A DNA stretch of 58,091 nt. Source: Limisphaerales bacterium. Lineage in GTDB: Bacteria; Verrucomicrobiota; Verrucomicrobiia; Limisphaerales; BOG-1460. Positions within the stretch are counted from its first letter, which is position 1, and the number at the start of each line of letters is the position of its first letter. The stretch covers positions 1 through 58,091 of the forward strand of contig PLQC01000047.1 in NCBI GenBank assembly GCA_003159675.1, given 5' to 3'. Below, piece by piece: positions 17,495-25,864 of this stretch. Both the position numbers and the translations under genes were made by a program. Below the pieces are notes generated by a model that was not told the origin of the DNA, did no database searches, and saw nothing but the letters and a program-made list of their open reading frames with translations.

Positions 17495-18001
17495 TCATCC
17501 TAGCCGCAAACCAAAAGCTGACGGCTGGCTTCGCCAGTTTGGCAGCGGATCGACCTGCTCGCGGGGACTATCGGTCGCGCGCAGAACTTCTTTCACCGTT
17601 CCCAACAACTCCGCGATGGTATAGGGCTTGAGCAGTGTAGCGGCGGGTTGGAGCCAGGAGTATCGGGTGAATTCCTCCTTTGGCGATTTTCCGGTGGCCA
17701 TGATGACCGGCAGCGCCATGCGCGCTGAATGCAGCTTCTTGACCAGTTCAATCCCTGTCAGCCCGGGCATGTCGTTGTCGGTGATCAGGAGGTTGAAAGC
17801 TTTGATCTGGAGAGCTTCCCAGGCGGCTGCGCCGTCTTCGGCGGTGTCAACGCGGTAGCCGGAACCAACCAGCGCCCGGGTGCTGAAGGTGCGGATGCCA
17901 CTGTCGTCATCCACCACGAGAATATGCTGGGGCGCACTCGGCTCGTGTTGAATTGGTGCGCTGTCCGGCCCCCCGGCTTGTGAGATTGTGTTATCTTTCA
18001 T
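17495..18001 (-). CDS. Orphan single-domain response regulator
   Basis: The ATG at 18001 gives 168 residues; a longer frame would read through the promoter. A disordered N-terminal segment of about 25 residues precedes a receiver with LVVDDDSGIRTF, phosphoacceptor Asp in LLITDNDMPGLTG and Lys in TLLKPYTIAELL. The usual switch Thr region reads VIMATGKSPKEEF. The C-terminus is a short polar tail without a DNA-binding domain. Operator copy G with a TTATTG hexamer lies immediately upstream, so it is expressed with the regulon and may connect the kinases. Confidence 0.85.
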   Translation of the reverse strand: MKDNTISQAGGPDSAPIQHEPSAPQHILVVDDDSGIRTFSTRALVGSGYRVDTAEDGAAAWEALQIKAFNLLITDNDMPGLTGIELVKKLHSARMALPVIMATGKSPKEEFTRYSWLQPAATLLKPYTIAELLGTVKEVLRATDSPREQVDPLPNWRSQPSAFGLRLG

Positions 18002-18040
18002 GGCAGGATAAACAATAAGCCGGCAAACCTTGCGGGCGCA

Positions 18041-18058
18041 ATGGGGTGTTTCCCCTAT
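18041..18058 (-). promoter_or_regulatory. Palindromic operator copy G
   Basis: Toward the receiver gene it reads ATAGGGGAAACACCCCAT. TTATTG at 18013-18018 begins 23 nt downstream. It is back to back with copy H, with 28 bp between them, forming a divergent control region. Confidence 0.72.
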
Positions 18059-18086
18059 ATGTTTCAATCAGACCATTTGGATTTGC

Positions 18087-18104
18087 ATGGGGGAAACACC
18101 CCAT
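18087..18104 (+). promoter_or_regulatory. Palindromic operator copy H
   Basis: ATGGGGGAAACACCCCAT faces right. CATAATAC at 18126-18133 is the best -10 match among the copies and starts 22 nt past the palindrome. The following small gene begins at 18145, which leaves almost no leader. Confidence 0.68.
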
Positions 18105-18144
18105 AGACTTTTCAGGGCATGGCTCCATAATACTCGCGTCTTTT

Positions 18145-18333
18145 ATGTTCAAACATAAAATGCTGAAAGCAGTTTTCGGCAATGCAAACCGAAGCGGCTT
18201 TCACTGTTTTGTGACTCCGGTGCCCATCGCGGATCGCACAGCGGAGGCCGGATTTGATGTTCTGGGCGGAGTAATGGTTGTCAGTTTGTCAGCGGGAGTG
18301 GTGCTGTTGATGCGTCTCGTTCTGGCAAATTGA
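18145..18333 (+). CDS. Small protein with C-terminal membrane helix
   Basis: The 62-residue product starts with a basic segment (MFKHKMLKAVFGN) and ends in a single hydrophobic helix (GGVMVVSLSAGVVLLMRLVLA). No family is recognised. The ribosome site is weak and an internal ATG at 18160 is possible. The argument for a real gene is its position directly behind operator copy H and a good -10 element, as for other small membrane proteins of the regulon. Confidence 0.5.
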   Translation: MFKHKMLKAVFGNANRSGFHCFVTPVPIADRTAEAGFDVLGGVMVVSLSAGVVLLMRLVLAN

Positions 18334-18342
18334 TTTAGTCGT

Positions 18343-19782
18343 TCAAGATTTGGTTTTAGCCGACTTCATCAGCGGGATTTCGCCCCCCCGCGTGGCTTTG
18401 CCGAATGGAATCTGCGCCTTGATGGTGGTGCCTTTGCCGGGTGCGGATTCGACGCCAAAATTCCCATCCACCATCTCCAACCGTTCCCTCATGCCGAGCA
18501 GTCCCAACCGTCCGTTCCCTTTCGAGTGCAATGCGCGTTCCACGTTAAAGGATTTGCCGTTGTCTATGATTTTCAGGCAAATGGCGTTGGGGTGTTTCTC
18601 GAATTTCACTTCCACGAGGCTGGCCTGCGCATGCCGCGCCACATTGGTCAGCGCTTCCTGGGCGACGCGGTAGAACACAGTGCGCGTGGCATTGTTCAAT
18701 TGTTGAACCCTGTTGGAAGTAAAGGTCGTGAAACGAATGTGGATTCCCGTCCGCTTCGTAAACTCCTTCATAAGGGCATGAAGAGCGGGAATCAGTCCCA
18801 GGTCGTCCAACACCGTCGGGCGCAGTGCCCGAGCGAACCGATGCACAATGTCCACCGATTTTTCCACCAGCCGTTGCGTCCGCGCGATCTTCTGCTCGAG
18901 ACCCCTGGGGTTGTCCGCGGCCTCCCGGGTCAAAGCCGCCAGATGGACATTGATGCCCACCAGGGTTTGGACGATGTCATCATGCAGCTCGCGGCTGATG
19001 CGCTTTCGTTCCTCTTCCTGCGCGTGCAGAATTTGATGGGACAGGTGCCGCAACTGTTCCTGCATGTGACGCGACTGCTTCAGCAGCCAGTCCTGGTGTT
19101 GCTTGCTTTTCTGGAGGGCCTGCTCCACCCTCTGCCGCCGGGCAATCTCCCGGTTCAACCCCCGGTTGGTGTCGGCCAGGGCCTCCAGGCGGCGTTGCAC
19201 CTCCTCAGCCCGTTTGCGGGCAGTAATGTCCCCGAACGCGACCCGGCACCATTTCCGCGCCCCCGTGGGGCAGACTGCGGACGTGGCCCGAAAGCTGACC
19301 CAAAAAGTGCCTCCGCCCTCCTTCAGAAGTAGCGCCTCACTGGTCTGGTCCTTGGGCCCGGTGAATACTTTTTTCAGGAAGGCCAGAAAGACCGGCCGAC
19401 TCGTCGGGGACATAAAAAGCAGCAAGCGCCGGTTGACCAGTCGGGACCGTTCTATGCCGAGCAAAGCGGCGCCCGTCAGGTTCGCCTCCAGGATCACGCC
19501 CGATTCATCAATGGAGAAATAGCCCACTGGAGCGAAATCGTAGAGGTCGGTGTACTTTTCCAGCGCCACCTCAAGCTCATCCCTGGCTTTCTGCAGCTCT
19601 GCGTTCTGCATCTCCAGTTCGATCTGGTGGACCTCCAATTCGTGGAGCAGCCTCACGGTGTCGGCCTCTGACTTCTGATCTCTGGCCTTTGACCGCTGAC
19701 CTTTCCGCTGGTCGCTCAGGCGCCCTTCGGCGCGGCGGCGCAGTTCGGCGGCATCGGCTGGGGTGTTCGGCTTTCCGTTCAT
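18343..19782 (-). CDS. NarX-type PAS histidine kinase (HisKA_3)
   Basis: This is a 479-residue soluble kinase. A long N-terminal coiled coil (about 40-75) leads to a PAS module (80-200, DFAPVGYFSIDESG to FGDITARKRAEE), a second coiled coil and a HisKA_3 domain with the phosphorylated His near 267 in ISRELHDDIVQTL. HATPase_c follows (YRVAQEALTNVARHA, GLLGMRERLEMV). HisKA_3 kinases signal to NarL/FixJ-type regulators, and the only such regulator in the window is at 23185. The catalytic half closely resembles the kinase at 23869. No palindromic operator is seen upstream, so it may be expressed independently. Confidence 0.9.
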   Translation of the reverse strand: MNGKPNTPADAAELRRRAEGRLSDQRKGQRSKARDQKSEADTVRLLHELEVHQIELEMQNAELQKARDELEVALEKYTDLYDFAPVGYFSIDESGVILEANLTGAALLGIERSRLVNRRLLLFMSPTSRPVFLAFLKKVFTGPKDQTSEALLLKEGGGTFWVSFRATSAVCPTGARKWCRVAFGDITARKRAEEVQRRLEALADTNRGLNREIARRQRVEQALQKSKQHQDWLLKQSRHMQEQLRHLSHQILHAQEEERKRISRELHDDIVQTLVGINVHLAALTREAADNPRGLEQKIARTQRLVEKSVDIVHRFARALRPTVLDDLGLIPALHALMKEFTKRTGIHIRFTTFTSNRVQQLNNATRTVFYRVAQEALTNVARHAQASLVEVKFEKHPNAICLKIIDNGKSFNVERALHSKGNGRLGLLGMRERLEMVDGNFGVESAPGKGTTIKAQIPFGKATRGGEIPLMKSAKTKS

Positions 19783-19830
19783 GGCGTGGTGTTTTCCAGG
19801 AGTTGCCAGTGTTCCAAGAGTTACAAGTGA

Positions 19831-19983
19831 TCAGTTATCAGTGGTGGTGAAACAATCCGTGAGCAAACACATCTCTTCTCTGGGGAATCGCCTGGTAATC
19901 TCGAAAACGCGTTTCGTCACGGCTCTGGCCTTCTGATAAACAATCAAGTCTCTAAAGCTGCGCGCATGTTGCAATGGGCTCAT
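19831..19983 (-). pseudogene. Truncated four-helix bundle protein (23S rRNA IVP family)
   Basis: The 50-residue frame reads HARSFRDLIVYQKARAVTKR then FEITRRFPREEMCLLTDCF and stops. This is the first helical pair of the four-helix bundle family (about 115-125 residues), whose members typically contain a Y/WQKA motif and an FPxEE-LTDQIRRA stretch. The sequence breaks where QIRRA would follow and ends within a low-complexity repeat (TGATAACTGATCAC). It is a remnant of a gene often carried within rRNA insertions or repeat-flanked cassettes. Confidence 0.65.
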
Positions 19984-20040
19984 CGTGTCGCTCTCTTACT
20001 TGGTTTTCCTGGTTAGTTACTGCTCACTGATTACTGCTCA

Positions 20041-22725
20041 CTATTGCTCCGCCTTTCCCTTCCGCCGCTGCATCTTCGCAGATTGTTTCGCGACGTGCTT
20101 TTCCAGAACGGTTTGCTTGTCCCGTAACTTCGCTTCCAGCGTCTTGGCTACGGTGATGTCCGCGAAGGTGATCACCACGCCGTCAATACGATCGTCGACC
20201 GTCCGGTAAGGCATGGTGCGCACCGTGAACCAGCGTCCGTCGCGCGCGTTGACCGGTCTTTCCTTGAAGCCCAGCTTCTGCAACACCTCGCGCGCGTCTG
20301 CCGTCAGTTCCGGGTAGAGCAGGTCGGAGGCAAGGTCGGTGATGGGCCGGCCCACGTCGCCGGGGATGAGCTTGATGATTTTCGTCGCCTGGGTGGTGAA
20401 CCGGCGCACTTGGAGGTCCTTGTCCAAAAACAACGTGGCGATGTCCGTGCTGTTGAGCAGGTTCTTCATGTCGTTGTTGGACCGGGACAACTCGTCCACC
20501 CTGACCTGCAACTCGGCGTTGACGGTCTGGAGTTCTTCGTTCAGTGATTGCATTTCCTCCTTGGAGGTGGTGAGTTCCTCGTTGGTGGACTGCATTTCTT
20601 CATTGGTGGACTGCATTTCTTCGTTGGCGGACCGGAGTTCTTCCTGGGAGGCCTGCATGTCTTCGCGGGTGGTCTGCAACTCCATGCAGACCTGCTGGTG
20701 TTTGTGTTCCAGTTCCGTCAGCCGGGCTTTGTGGACCGCGGCTTTCCCATGCTTCCCAACCCGTCCCGGCGCTTTCGTTTCCAGCGGCGCGGCCATGTCG
20801 GTAAAAACGATCATCACCGATCCCCTCAACGGCTCCGGTTCTTCGAGCTGCTGGACCGTGAGATTCACGAAATGCTCCCCGCCGTTGGTCTCGATTCTGA
20901 GTCCCTTGAGCGCCACGGTGCCTTTCTGCCGGAGCGCTTTCTGGAAAGCGCTGGTCAGTTCGTAGCGCAGGCCCTCGCGGGCCATGGCAAAAATATTCCA
21001 GTTGGCCTTGCCCGCGGCCGGTTCCAGGTAATTGCCCGTGCGGCCGCTCACGTAAAGGATGTCGCCCTTGTCGTTGACGAGCACGGCTGGCGGGGAGTAA
21101 TGCTCCAGGACCAACTGATCCGCCAGTGACTGGAGACTGAGCGGCGGTTTCGTTTCCGGGCGTGCCGCGGTCCCGGCGGGCAAATACGGGACAAAGGACG
21201 AGGGAAACTCGATTGGCTCAGTCCGCGTGGCGGACTCGGTTCGCCGATAGAGTCTCGTCTTGCCGCCGAGGGAGGCAAACAGGTCGGTGAAGCCGCCGAC
21301 CGTCTCCGCGCTGCCGAGAAACAGGGTGCCGCCGGAACTCAGGCTGTAGTGAAACAGCGGAATGAGTTTCTTTTGCATCTCCGGGTCGAGGTAGATCAGC
21401 AGGTTGCGACAGCTCAAAATATCCAGCTTGGTAAAGGGCGGGTCCATGATGAGGCTCTGCGGGGCAAAGACCACCGTTTCCCGGATCTCCGTGCCCACCC
21501 GATAGCCGCCTTCAACTTTGGCAAAGAACCGGTTTAACCGCTCCGGCGATACGTCGGCGGCAACATTCGCGGGATAAACGCCCTGACGGGCCTTGTCAAT
21601 CGCGTCCTTGTCCAGGTCGGTGGCAAAGACGTTCAGCGTAAATTTCTTCGGGGGCTTGATCTTCCCCATCGCCTCCTTGAACACCATGGCCAGGGAATAA
21701 GCCTCCTCCCCGGTGGAGCAGCCAGGCACCCACGCCCGCAATGCATGGCCGGCCGGCCGGCTGGCGAGGAGCGCCGGGATGACGCTTCCGCGCAACTCCT
21801 CCCAGATGGCGCTATCGCGAAAGAAACTCGTCACCCCGATCAACAACTCCTTGAAAAGCAAATCCAACTCCTGCGAGTTTTCCTGCAAGTACCGAATATA
21901 GGCAGCAATCTTGTCAATCTGGTGGATGCCCATGCGGCGTTCGATCCGGCGGTAGAGGGTATTTCTCTTGTAGAGCGAAAAGTCATGGCCGGTGTGGGCG
22001 CGCAGCAGGATGATCGCCTTTTCCAGGGCGCTCTGCGTCTTGTCTTCCAGCGCCAGTTCGGAGGTGTGGACAAGCGGAGTGCGCTTTAGATAGGCGAGGA
22101 TCCTCCCTGGCAGATCGTCCACGGGAGCCACAATATCCGCCAGCCCCGAGTCAATCGCGCTGCGCGGCATGCCGTCGAATTTAGCCGTCGCAGGATCCTG
22201 CACCAGCACCACGCCCGCCTTCTCTTTGATGGCCCGCAGCCCCAGCGTGCCGTCGGAGCCCATGCCCGAGAGAATAACGCCGATGCTATGTTCCTGCTGG
22301 TCTTGCGCCAGGGAGCGGAGGAAGAAATCAATCGGCAGGCGCAGTCCGCGCGGCGACGCCGGTTCGAGCAGGTGCAGGACCCGGTGCAGGATGGACATGT
22401 CTTTGTTCGGCGGGATCACATAGACACGGTCCGGCTGGACCAGGGTCCGATCCTTGACCTGGATCACTTTCATGCCGGTGGTGCGCTGGAGCAATTCGGG
22501 CATGATGCCTTTGCGCGTCGGGTCCAAATGCTGGACGATGACAAAAGCCATGCCGCTGCCCTTCGGCACGCGCGACAGGAAATGTTCCAAAGCCTCCAAT
22601 CCTCCGGCAGAGGCGCCGATGCCGACGATGGGGAATGAACCGCTCGCGGGCGAGACAGGGGTTTCCGGGGGAGCAACTTTGGCCGGTGTTTTCCGCCGGC
22701 GTGCCAGTGAAGATTTCTTTTTCAT
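20041..22725 (-). CDS. CheB-CheR-PAS fusion protein
   Basis: The 894-residue protein begins with a CheB methylesterase domain (about 30-215) with catalytic Ser in GASAGGLEA, His in VQHLDP and Asp in GMGSDGT. A CheR methyltransferase follows (about 225-490) with the SAM pocket VPGCSTGEEAYSLAM. Then come a PAS-like module (about 535-640), a heptad-rich coiled coil (650-750) with repeated NEEMQST units, and a PAS domain ending in FADITVAKTLEAK. There is no kinase domain and no chemoreceptor gene nearby, so it probably acts on a soluble sensory pathway rather than on flagellar chemotaxis. Similar fusions exist in soil bacteria, often with an added kinase. Confidence 0.9.
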   Translation of the reverse strand: MKKKSSLARRRKTPAKVAPPETPVSPASGSFPIVGIGASAGGLEALEHFLSRVPKGSGMAFVIVQHLDPTRKGIMPELLQRTTGMKVIQVKDRTLVQPDRVYVIPPNKDMSILHRVLHLLEPASPRGLRLPIDFFLRSLAQDQQEHSIGVILSGMGSDGTLGLRAIKEKAGVVLVQDPATAKFDGMPRSAIDSGLADIVAPVDDLPGRILAYLKRTPLVHTSELALEDKTQSALEKAIILLRAHTGHDFSLYKRNTLYRRIERRMGIHQIDKIAAYIRYLQENSQELDLLFKELLIGVTSFFRDSAIWEELRGSVIPALLASRPAGHALRAWVPGCSTGEEAYSLAMVFKEAMGKIKPPKKFTLNVFATDLDKDAIDKARQGVYPANVAADVSPERLNRFFAKVEGGYRVGTEIRETVVFAPQSLIMDPPFTKLDILSCRNLLIYLDPEMQKKLIPLFHYSLSSGGTLFLGSAETVGGFTDLFASLGGKTRLYRRTESATRTEPIEFPSSFVPYLPAGTAARPETKPPLSLQSLADQLVLEHYSPPAVLVNDKGDILYVSGRTGNYLEPAAGKANWNIFAMAREGLRYELTSAFQKALRQKGTVALKGLRIETNGGEHFVNLTVQQLEEPEPLRGSVMIVFTDMAAPLETKAPGRVGKHGKAAVHKARLTELEHKHQQVCMELQTTREDMQASQEELRSANEEMQSTNEEMQSTNEELTTSKEEMQSLNEELQTVNAELQVRVDELSRSNNDMKNLLNSTDIATLFLDKDLQVRRFTTQATKIIKLIPGDVGRPITDLASDLLYPELTADAREVLQKLGFKERPVNARDGRWFTVRTMPYRTVDDRIDGVVITFADITVAKTLEAKLRDKQTVLEKHVAKQSAKMQRRKGKAEQ

Positions 22726-22729
22726 GCGC

Positions 22730-23060
22730 TTATTCCCTGCGTGTCTTTCCAGCGTCTGTTTCCTGCGCTGCCAGAATCTGGTGGGATAGGTGCCGCGACT
22801 CTTCCTGACTGAGACGCGAATGCTCCAACATCTGGCTTAGTCGATTCAACTGGAATTCCCTATCCATAGCCAGTGCGGTGATCATCCTCGATTGGAGTGA
22901 TTGTCTCAACAAAAAAGTCTCAGTCCGTTTGATCATCCCGCCTCCGATTAGGGCGAGCAGTCCGGCGGCACCCAGGCGACGAGTGCGTGTTCGTGAATCC
23001 GGCCGCGACACGGCCCGTCGGCCTTGGACGGCCCCCATCGAACATTGAACATCAAACATC
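22730..23060 (-). pseudogene. Decayed HisKA_3 kinase fragment
   Basis: Pieces in two frames match the two intact NarX-like kinases nearby. One frame holds RIHEHALVAW, equal to RIHERALAAL of the 25046 protein. The other holds SRLSQEESRHLSHQILAAQE, which parallels the segment just before the phosphorylated His (AQEEERK-ISRELHD), and then ends in ETDAGKTRRE with the H box lost. It is the leftover of a third tandem kinase copy. Confidence 0.6.
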
Positions 23061-23117
23061 GGCTGACGGCGGACCGGCGTTTCCTGGGGCGTTCAACGTT
23101 GGATGTTCGATGTTTCG
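23041..23117. repeat. Dispersed TTGGATGTTCGATGTT-type repeat
   Basis: AACATTGAACATCAAACATC on one side and GTTGGATGTTCGATGTTTC on the other form an interrupted inverted repeat. The same words occur at 41575-41670, 55525-55575 and 57228-57243, always between genes or at gene ends. Confidence 0.6.
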
Positions 23118-23184
23118 ATTGCGAGGACGACGACGAGGACGAGAGCCGTGAAGGACTCTTCAAACACGCTCCCGGTTTTGAGCG

Positions 23185-23868
23185 CTAAACGATGGTCAAC
23201 TGGACGCTGCTCTCGATGATGCCCGCGCCGATGGCGTAGCGGGTGAGTCCGGCGGTGTCGTGGATGCCGAGCTTGCTCATGACCTTCTCGCGATGTTTTT
23301 CGACGGTCTTGATGCTGATGCACAGTTCGGCGGCCGTTTCCTTGTTGGCTTTGCCTTCGGCAATCAATTGAAGCACCTCCACCTCGCGCGAACTCAGACG
23401 GGGGTTGCGCGACCGCGGCCGTCCGGCTCGACCCGGGGACTTGCCATCCAGTTGGTGAAGACGCCTGGCAACCGCAGGGCTGAAAAACGTGTGTCCTTTC
23501 TGGACTTCCCGGATCGCCTCGCACACGACGTGGGAAAAGGTTTGTTTGAGCAGAAATCCCACCGCGCCGGAGTCGGTCGCGTCTGTGATATACGCGTCAT
23601 CGCTGTGCGCGGAGAGAATGAGCACTTTGGTGGAGGGGACGGCTTTGAGCACCTGGCGCGTGGCTTCCAAACCGTTGAGCCGCGGCATGGCGATGTCCAT
23701 CAGCACCACGGCGGGGTGGAGTTTTTTGACCATGGCGACGGCCTGGCGACCGTCTTCCGCCTCCCCGACCACTTGAAGATCGTTTTCCAACTCCAGCATC
23801 TTGCGAAAACCCTCGCGAACGATCGTATGGTCTTCCGCCAGCAGAACAGTGATTCGTTTCTTAGACAT
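23185..23868 (-). CDS. NarL/FixJ-family response regulator (LuxR-type HTH)
   Basis: The protein has 227 residues. The receiver (1-125) has VLLAEDHTIVREGF, phosphoacceptor Asp58 in VVLMDIAMPRLNG, and Lys in FLLKQTF. A linker leads to a LuxR-type helix-turn-helix (about 155-215) with LSSREVEVLQLIAEGKANK and ISIKTVEKHREKVMSKLG. It is the only DNA-binding response regulator in the window. Its ATG directly follows the stop of the HisKA_3 kinase gene, so the two form a classical NarX/NarL-like pair. Operator copy I heads this operon. NarL-class proteins bind paired TACCC-type half-sites, which makes this the leading candidate for the factor reading the palindromes; that is inference. Confidence 0.92.
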   Translation of the reverse strand: MSKKRITVLLAEDHTIVREGFRKMLELENDLQVVGEAEDGRQAVAMVKKLHPAVVLMDIAMPRLNGLEATRQVLKAVPSTKVLILSAHSDDAYITDATDSGAVGFLLKQTFSHVVCEAIREVQKGHTFFSPAVARRLHQLDGKSPGRAGRPRSRNPRLSSREVEVLQLIAEGKANKETAAELCISIKTVEKHREKVMSKLGIHDTAGLTRYAIGAGIIESSVQLTIV

Positions 23869-25044
23869 TCAATGTTTGGTTCCAGCCGGCTCCATCCAAC
23901 GGGTTTTTCGCCCCCGCGCGCGCGCGTTGTCGGGCGGAATCTGCGCCTGGATGGTGGTGCCTGTGCCCGCCACGGACTCGACATCAAAACGGCCACCGAC
24001 CATCTCCAACCGCTCTCTCATGCCGAGTAGTCCCAGGTGTTTGCTCCCCTGAGCCAGCAATACACGTTGCACCTGAAAAGATTTGCCGTCGTCTTTTATT
24101 CTCATGCAAATGCAGTCCGACAGTTTCTGGATGCTCACTTCCACCCGGCTGGCATGGGCATGGCGGGCCACATTGGTGAGCGCTTCCTGGGCGACGCGAA
24201 AGAGCACCGTTCGTTTGGCCGTGGCCAGTTGCTCCACCGCCGCGAAGGCCGTCAAACTGGTGCGGACGCCCGTCCGCGTGGCAAAGCTTTTCATGAACGA
24301 ATGCAGGGCGGGAATCAGCCCCAGATCGTCCAGCACTGTCGGGCGCAGTTCCCGGGCGAACCGATGCACAATGTCCACCGATTTTTCCACCAGCCTTTGT
24401 GTGCTGGAGATTTTTTTCTGGAGGCCCTTGTTGTTGAGCGTGGACTCGGTTTTCAAGGAAGCCAGCCGGACATTGATGCCCGTCAAAGTCTGGGCAATTT
24501 GATCATGCAGTTCGCGGCTGATCATCTTGCGCTCTTCCTCCTGGGCCGACAGAAGCTGGCGGGACAGCAGTCGCAATTCTTCCTGCATGTGCCGCGATTG
24601 CTCCAGCAACTGGCTGTAGTGTTGCTCGCTCTTTCTGAGGGACTCCTCGACCGATTTGCGCTGGAGGATCTCCTGTTGCAACTGCCGGTTCGAGGCGGTC
24701 AGATCCAGGCTGCGCCGGTGGAGCGCCTGATTCAGTTGAACCAATTGGCTATTGGTCTCCCGGGCCGCGCGATGCGTTTTCTCGATTGGGGTGATGGCCT
24801 CGGCAAAAAAAGTCCCCGCCCGCCGGATCATCCGATCCCGGGTGCCGGGGGAGTAAGCCGGCAACACCAGGGTAATCAGCGCCTGCTCATGGAACCGGGC
24901 CAGATCCAACGTCTCCAACCCGAGGGCCATGGCCCGGCGTCCCAGTCCCTGCGCCGGATGCAAGCTCGCCCGCGCAGCTTGCTTCAGGTGTTTGCGCAAC
25001 GCCACGACATATCGTTGGGAAAGCCCGTTTAGTTTGCGTCCCAT
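23869..25044 (-). CDS. NarX-like soluble histidine kinase (HisKA_3)
   Basis: The ATG at 25044 has AGGACG 6 nt upstream and starts 1 nt after the preceding stop; the frame would allow ten more residues. The 391-residue protein has a helical N-terminal domain (about 1-110, SQRYVVALRKHLKQ) of unknown sensing role, coiled coil, HisKA_3 with His near 179 (ISRELHDQIAQTL), and HATPase_c (FRVAQEALTNVARHA, GLLGMRERLEMV). No membrane helix or PAS is seen. The N-terminal domain is shared with the truncated kinase upstream, showing tandem duplication. It should phosphorylate the NarL-type regulator encoded immediately downstream. Confidence 0.9.
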   Translation of the reverse strand: MGRKLNGLSQRYVVALRKHLKQAARASLHPAQGLGRRAMALGLETLDLARFHEQALITLVLPAYSPGTRDRMIRRAGTFFAEAITPIEKTHRAARETNSQLVQLNQALHRRSLDLTASNRQLQQEILQRKSVEESLRKSEQHYSQLLEQSRHMQEELRLLSRQLLSAQEEERKMISRELHDQIAQTLTGINVRLASLKTESTLNNKGLQKKISSTQRLVEKSVDIVHRFARELRPTVLDDLGLIPALHSFMKSFATRTGVRTSLTAFAAVEQLATAKRTVLFRVAQEALTNVARHAHASRVEVSIQKLSDCICMRIKDDGKSFQVQRVLLAQGSKHLGLLGMRERLEMVGGRFDVESVAGTGTTIQAQIPPDNARARGRKTRWMEPAGTKH

Positions 25045-25045
25045 T

Positions 25046-25753
25046 TCACGTCCTGTTGTGAATTCCGAATTCACGAGCGAACCGCTTTATGCCTTTTACT
25101 GACTTATCCACCAGTTGTTGCGTGCTGGCAATCTCTTTTTTGAGGCCGTGGGCGTTGACCGCCGCCTCCCTTTTCAACGTCAACAGACGAACATTGATGC
25201 CCAGCAACGTCTGGGCAATCTCATCATGCAGGTCGCGGCTGATCTTCTTTCGCTTGTCCTCCTGCGCCGACAGAATCCGGTGGGTCAGGCGCTGCAAATG
25301 CTTCTGCAGGCGGCGTGATTCCTTCAAAAGTTTTCGGGAGTGTTTCCCGCTTTTCTTGAGGGATTGCTCCACGGTCTTGCGCTGGACGATGTCCTGTTTC
25401 AGGGTCCGCTGGGAAGCCGCCAGGTCCACCGTGCGCCGGCCCAGCGCCTGGCCGAGCTGACGCAAGCGGACGTTAGCCTTGAGCGCGGCGCAATGTGTTT
25501 CCTCGATCGGAGTGATGGCCTCGGCAAAAAAAATCTCCGCCCGTTCGATGATGCCGTCTCTGCTGCTGGAGGCTTCCAGAGCGGCGAGTGCTCGCTCGTG
25601 AATCCGGGCCACATCCAACGTTTCCAGATCGAGGGCCGCAGCCCGGCATCCAAAATTATGCGCCGAATGCAAGTTCGCCCGCGCACCTTGCTTCAGGTGT
25701 TTGCGCAACGCCACGACATATCGTTGTGACAACCTGGTCAACTTTCGTTTCAT
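25046..25753 (-). CDS. Kinase-like protein with dimerisation/phosphoacceptor domain but no ATPase domain
   Basis: The 235 residues align along their whole length with the N-terminal part of the kinase at 23869. The helical N-terminal domain (SQRYVVALRKHLKQ) and HisKA_3 with an intact His near 176 (ISRDLHDEIAQTLLGINVRL) are present. The frame then ends in FAREFGIHNRT just where the ATP-binding domain should begin. It may be a remnant of unequal recombination between tandem kinases. Alternatively it is a functional phosphotransfer or heterodimer partner, as for Spo0B-like proteins. The open frame, the intact H box and its place as first gene behind operator copy I favour expression. Confidence 0.8.
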   Translation of the reverse strand: MKRKLTRLSQRYVVALRKHLKQGARANLHSAHNFGCRAAALDLETLDVARIHERALAALEASSSRDGIIERAEIFFAEAITPIEETHCAALKANVRLRQLGQALGRRTVDLAASQRTLKQDIVQRKTVEQSLKKSGKHSRKLLKESRRLQKHLQRLTHRILSAQEDKRKKISRDLHDEIAQTLLGINVRLLTLKREAAVNAHGLKKEIASTQQLVDKSVKGIKRFAREFGIHNRT

Positions 25754-25864
25754 GTTGTATGCCGAATTCAGGCCGAACTCGGGCGCGATTCTCAGGGATG
25801 CATTTTCCCTCGACGGCGCGCCACGAATCCAATGCAACTATCAGACAATTGCTTGACTCTGTAT

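Noticed and set aside
20545-20680. Short tandem DNA repeats that could suggest a CRISPR-like array
   Set aside because: They are codon-level heptads of the coiled coil in the CheB-CheR protein and keep the frame; there are no unique spacers.
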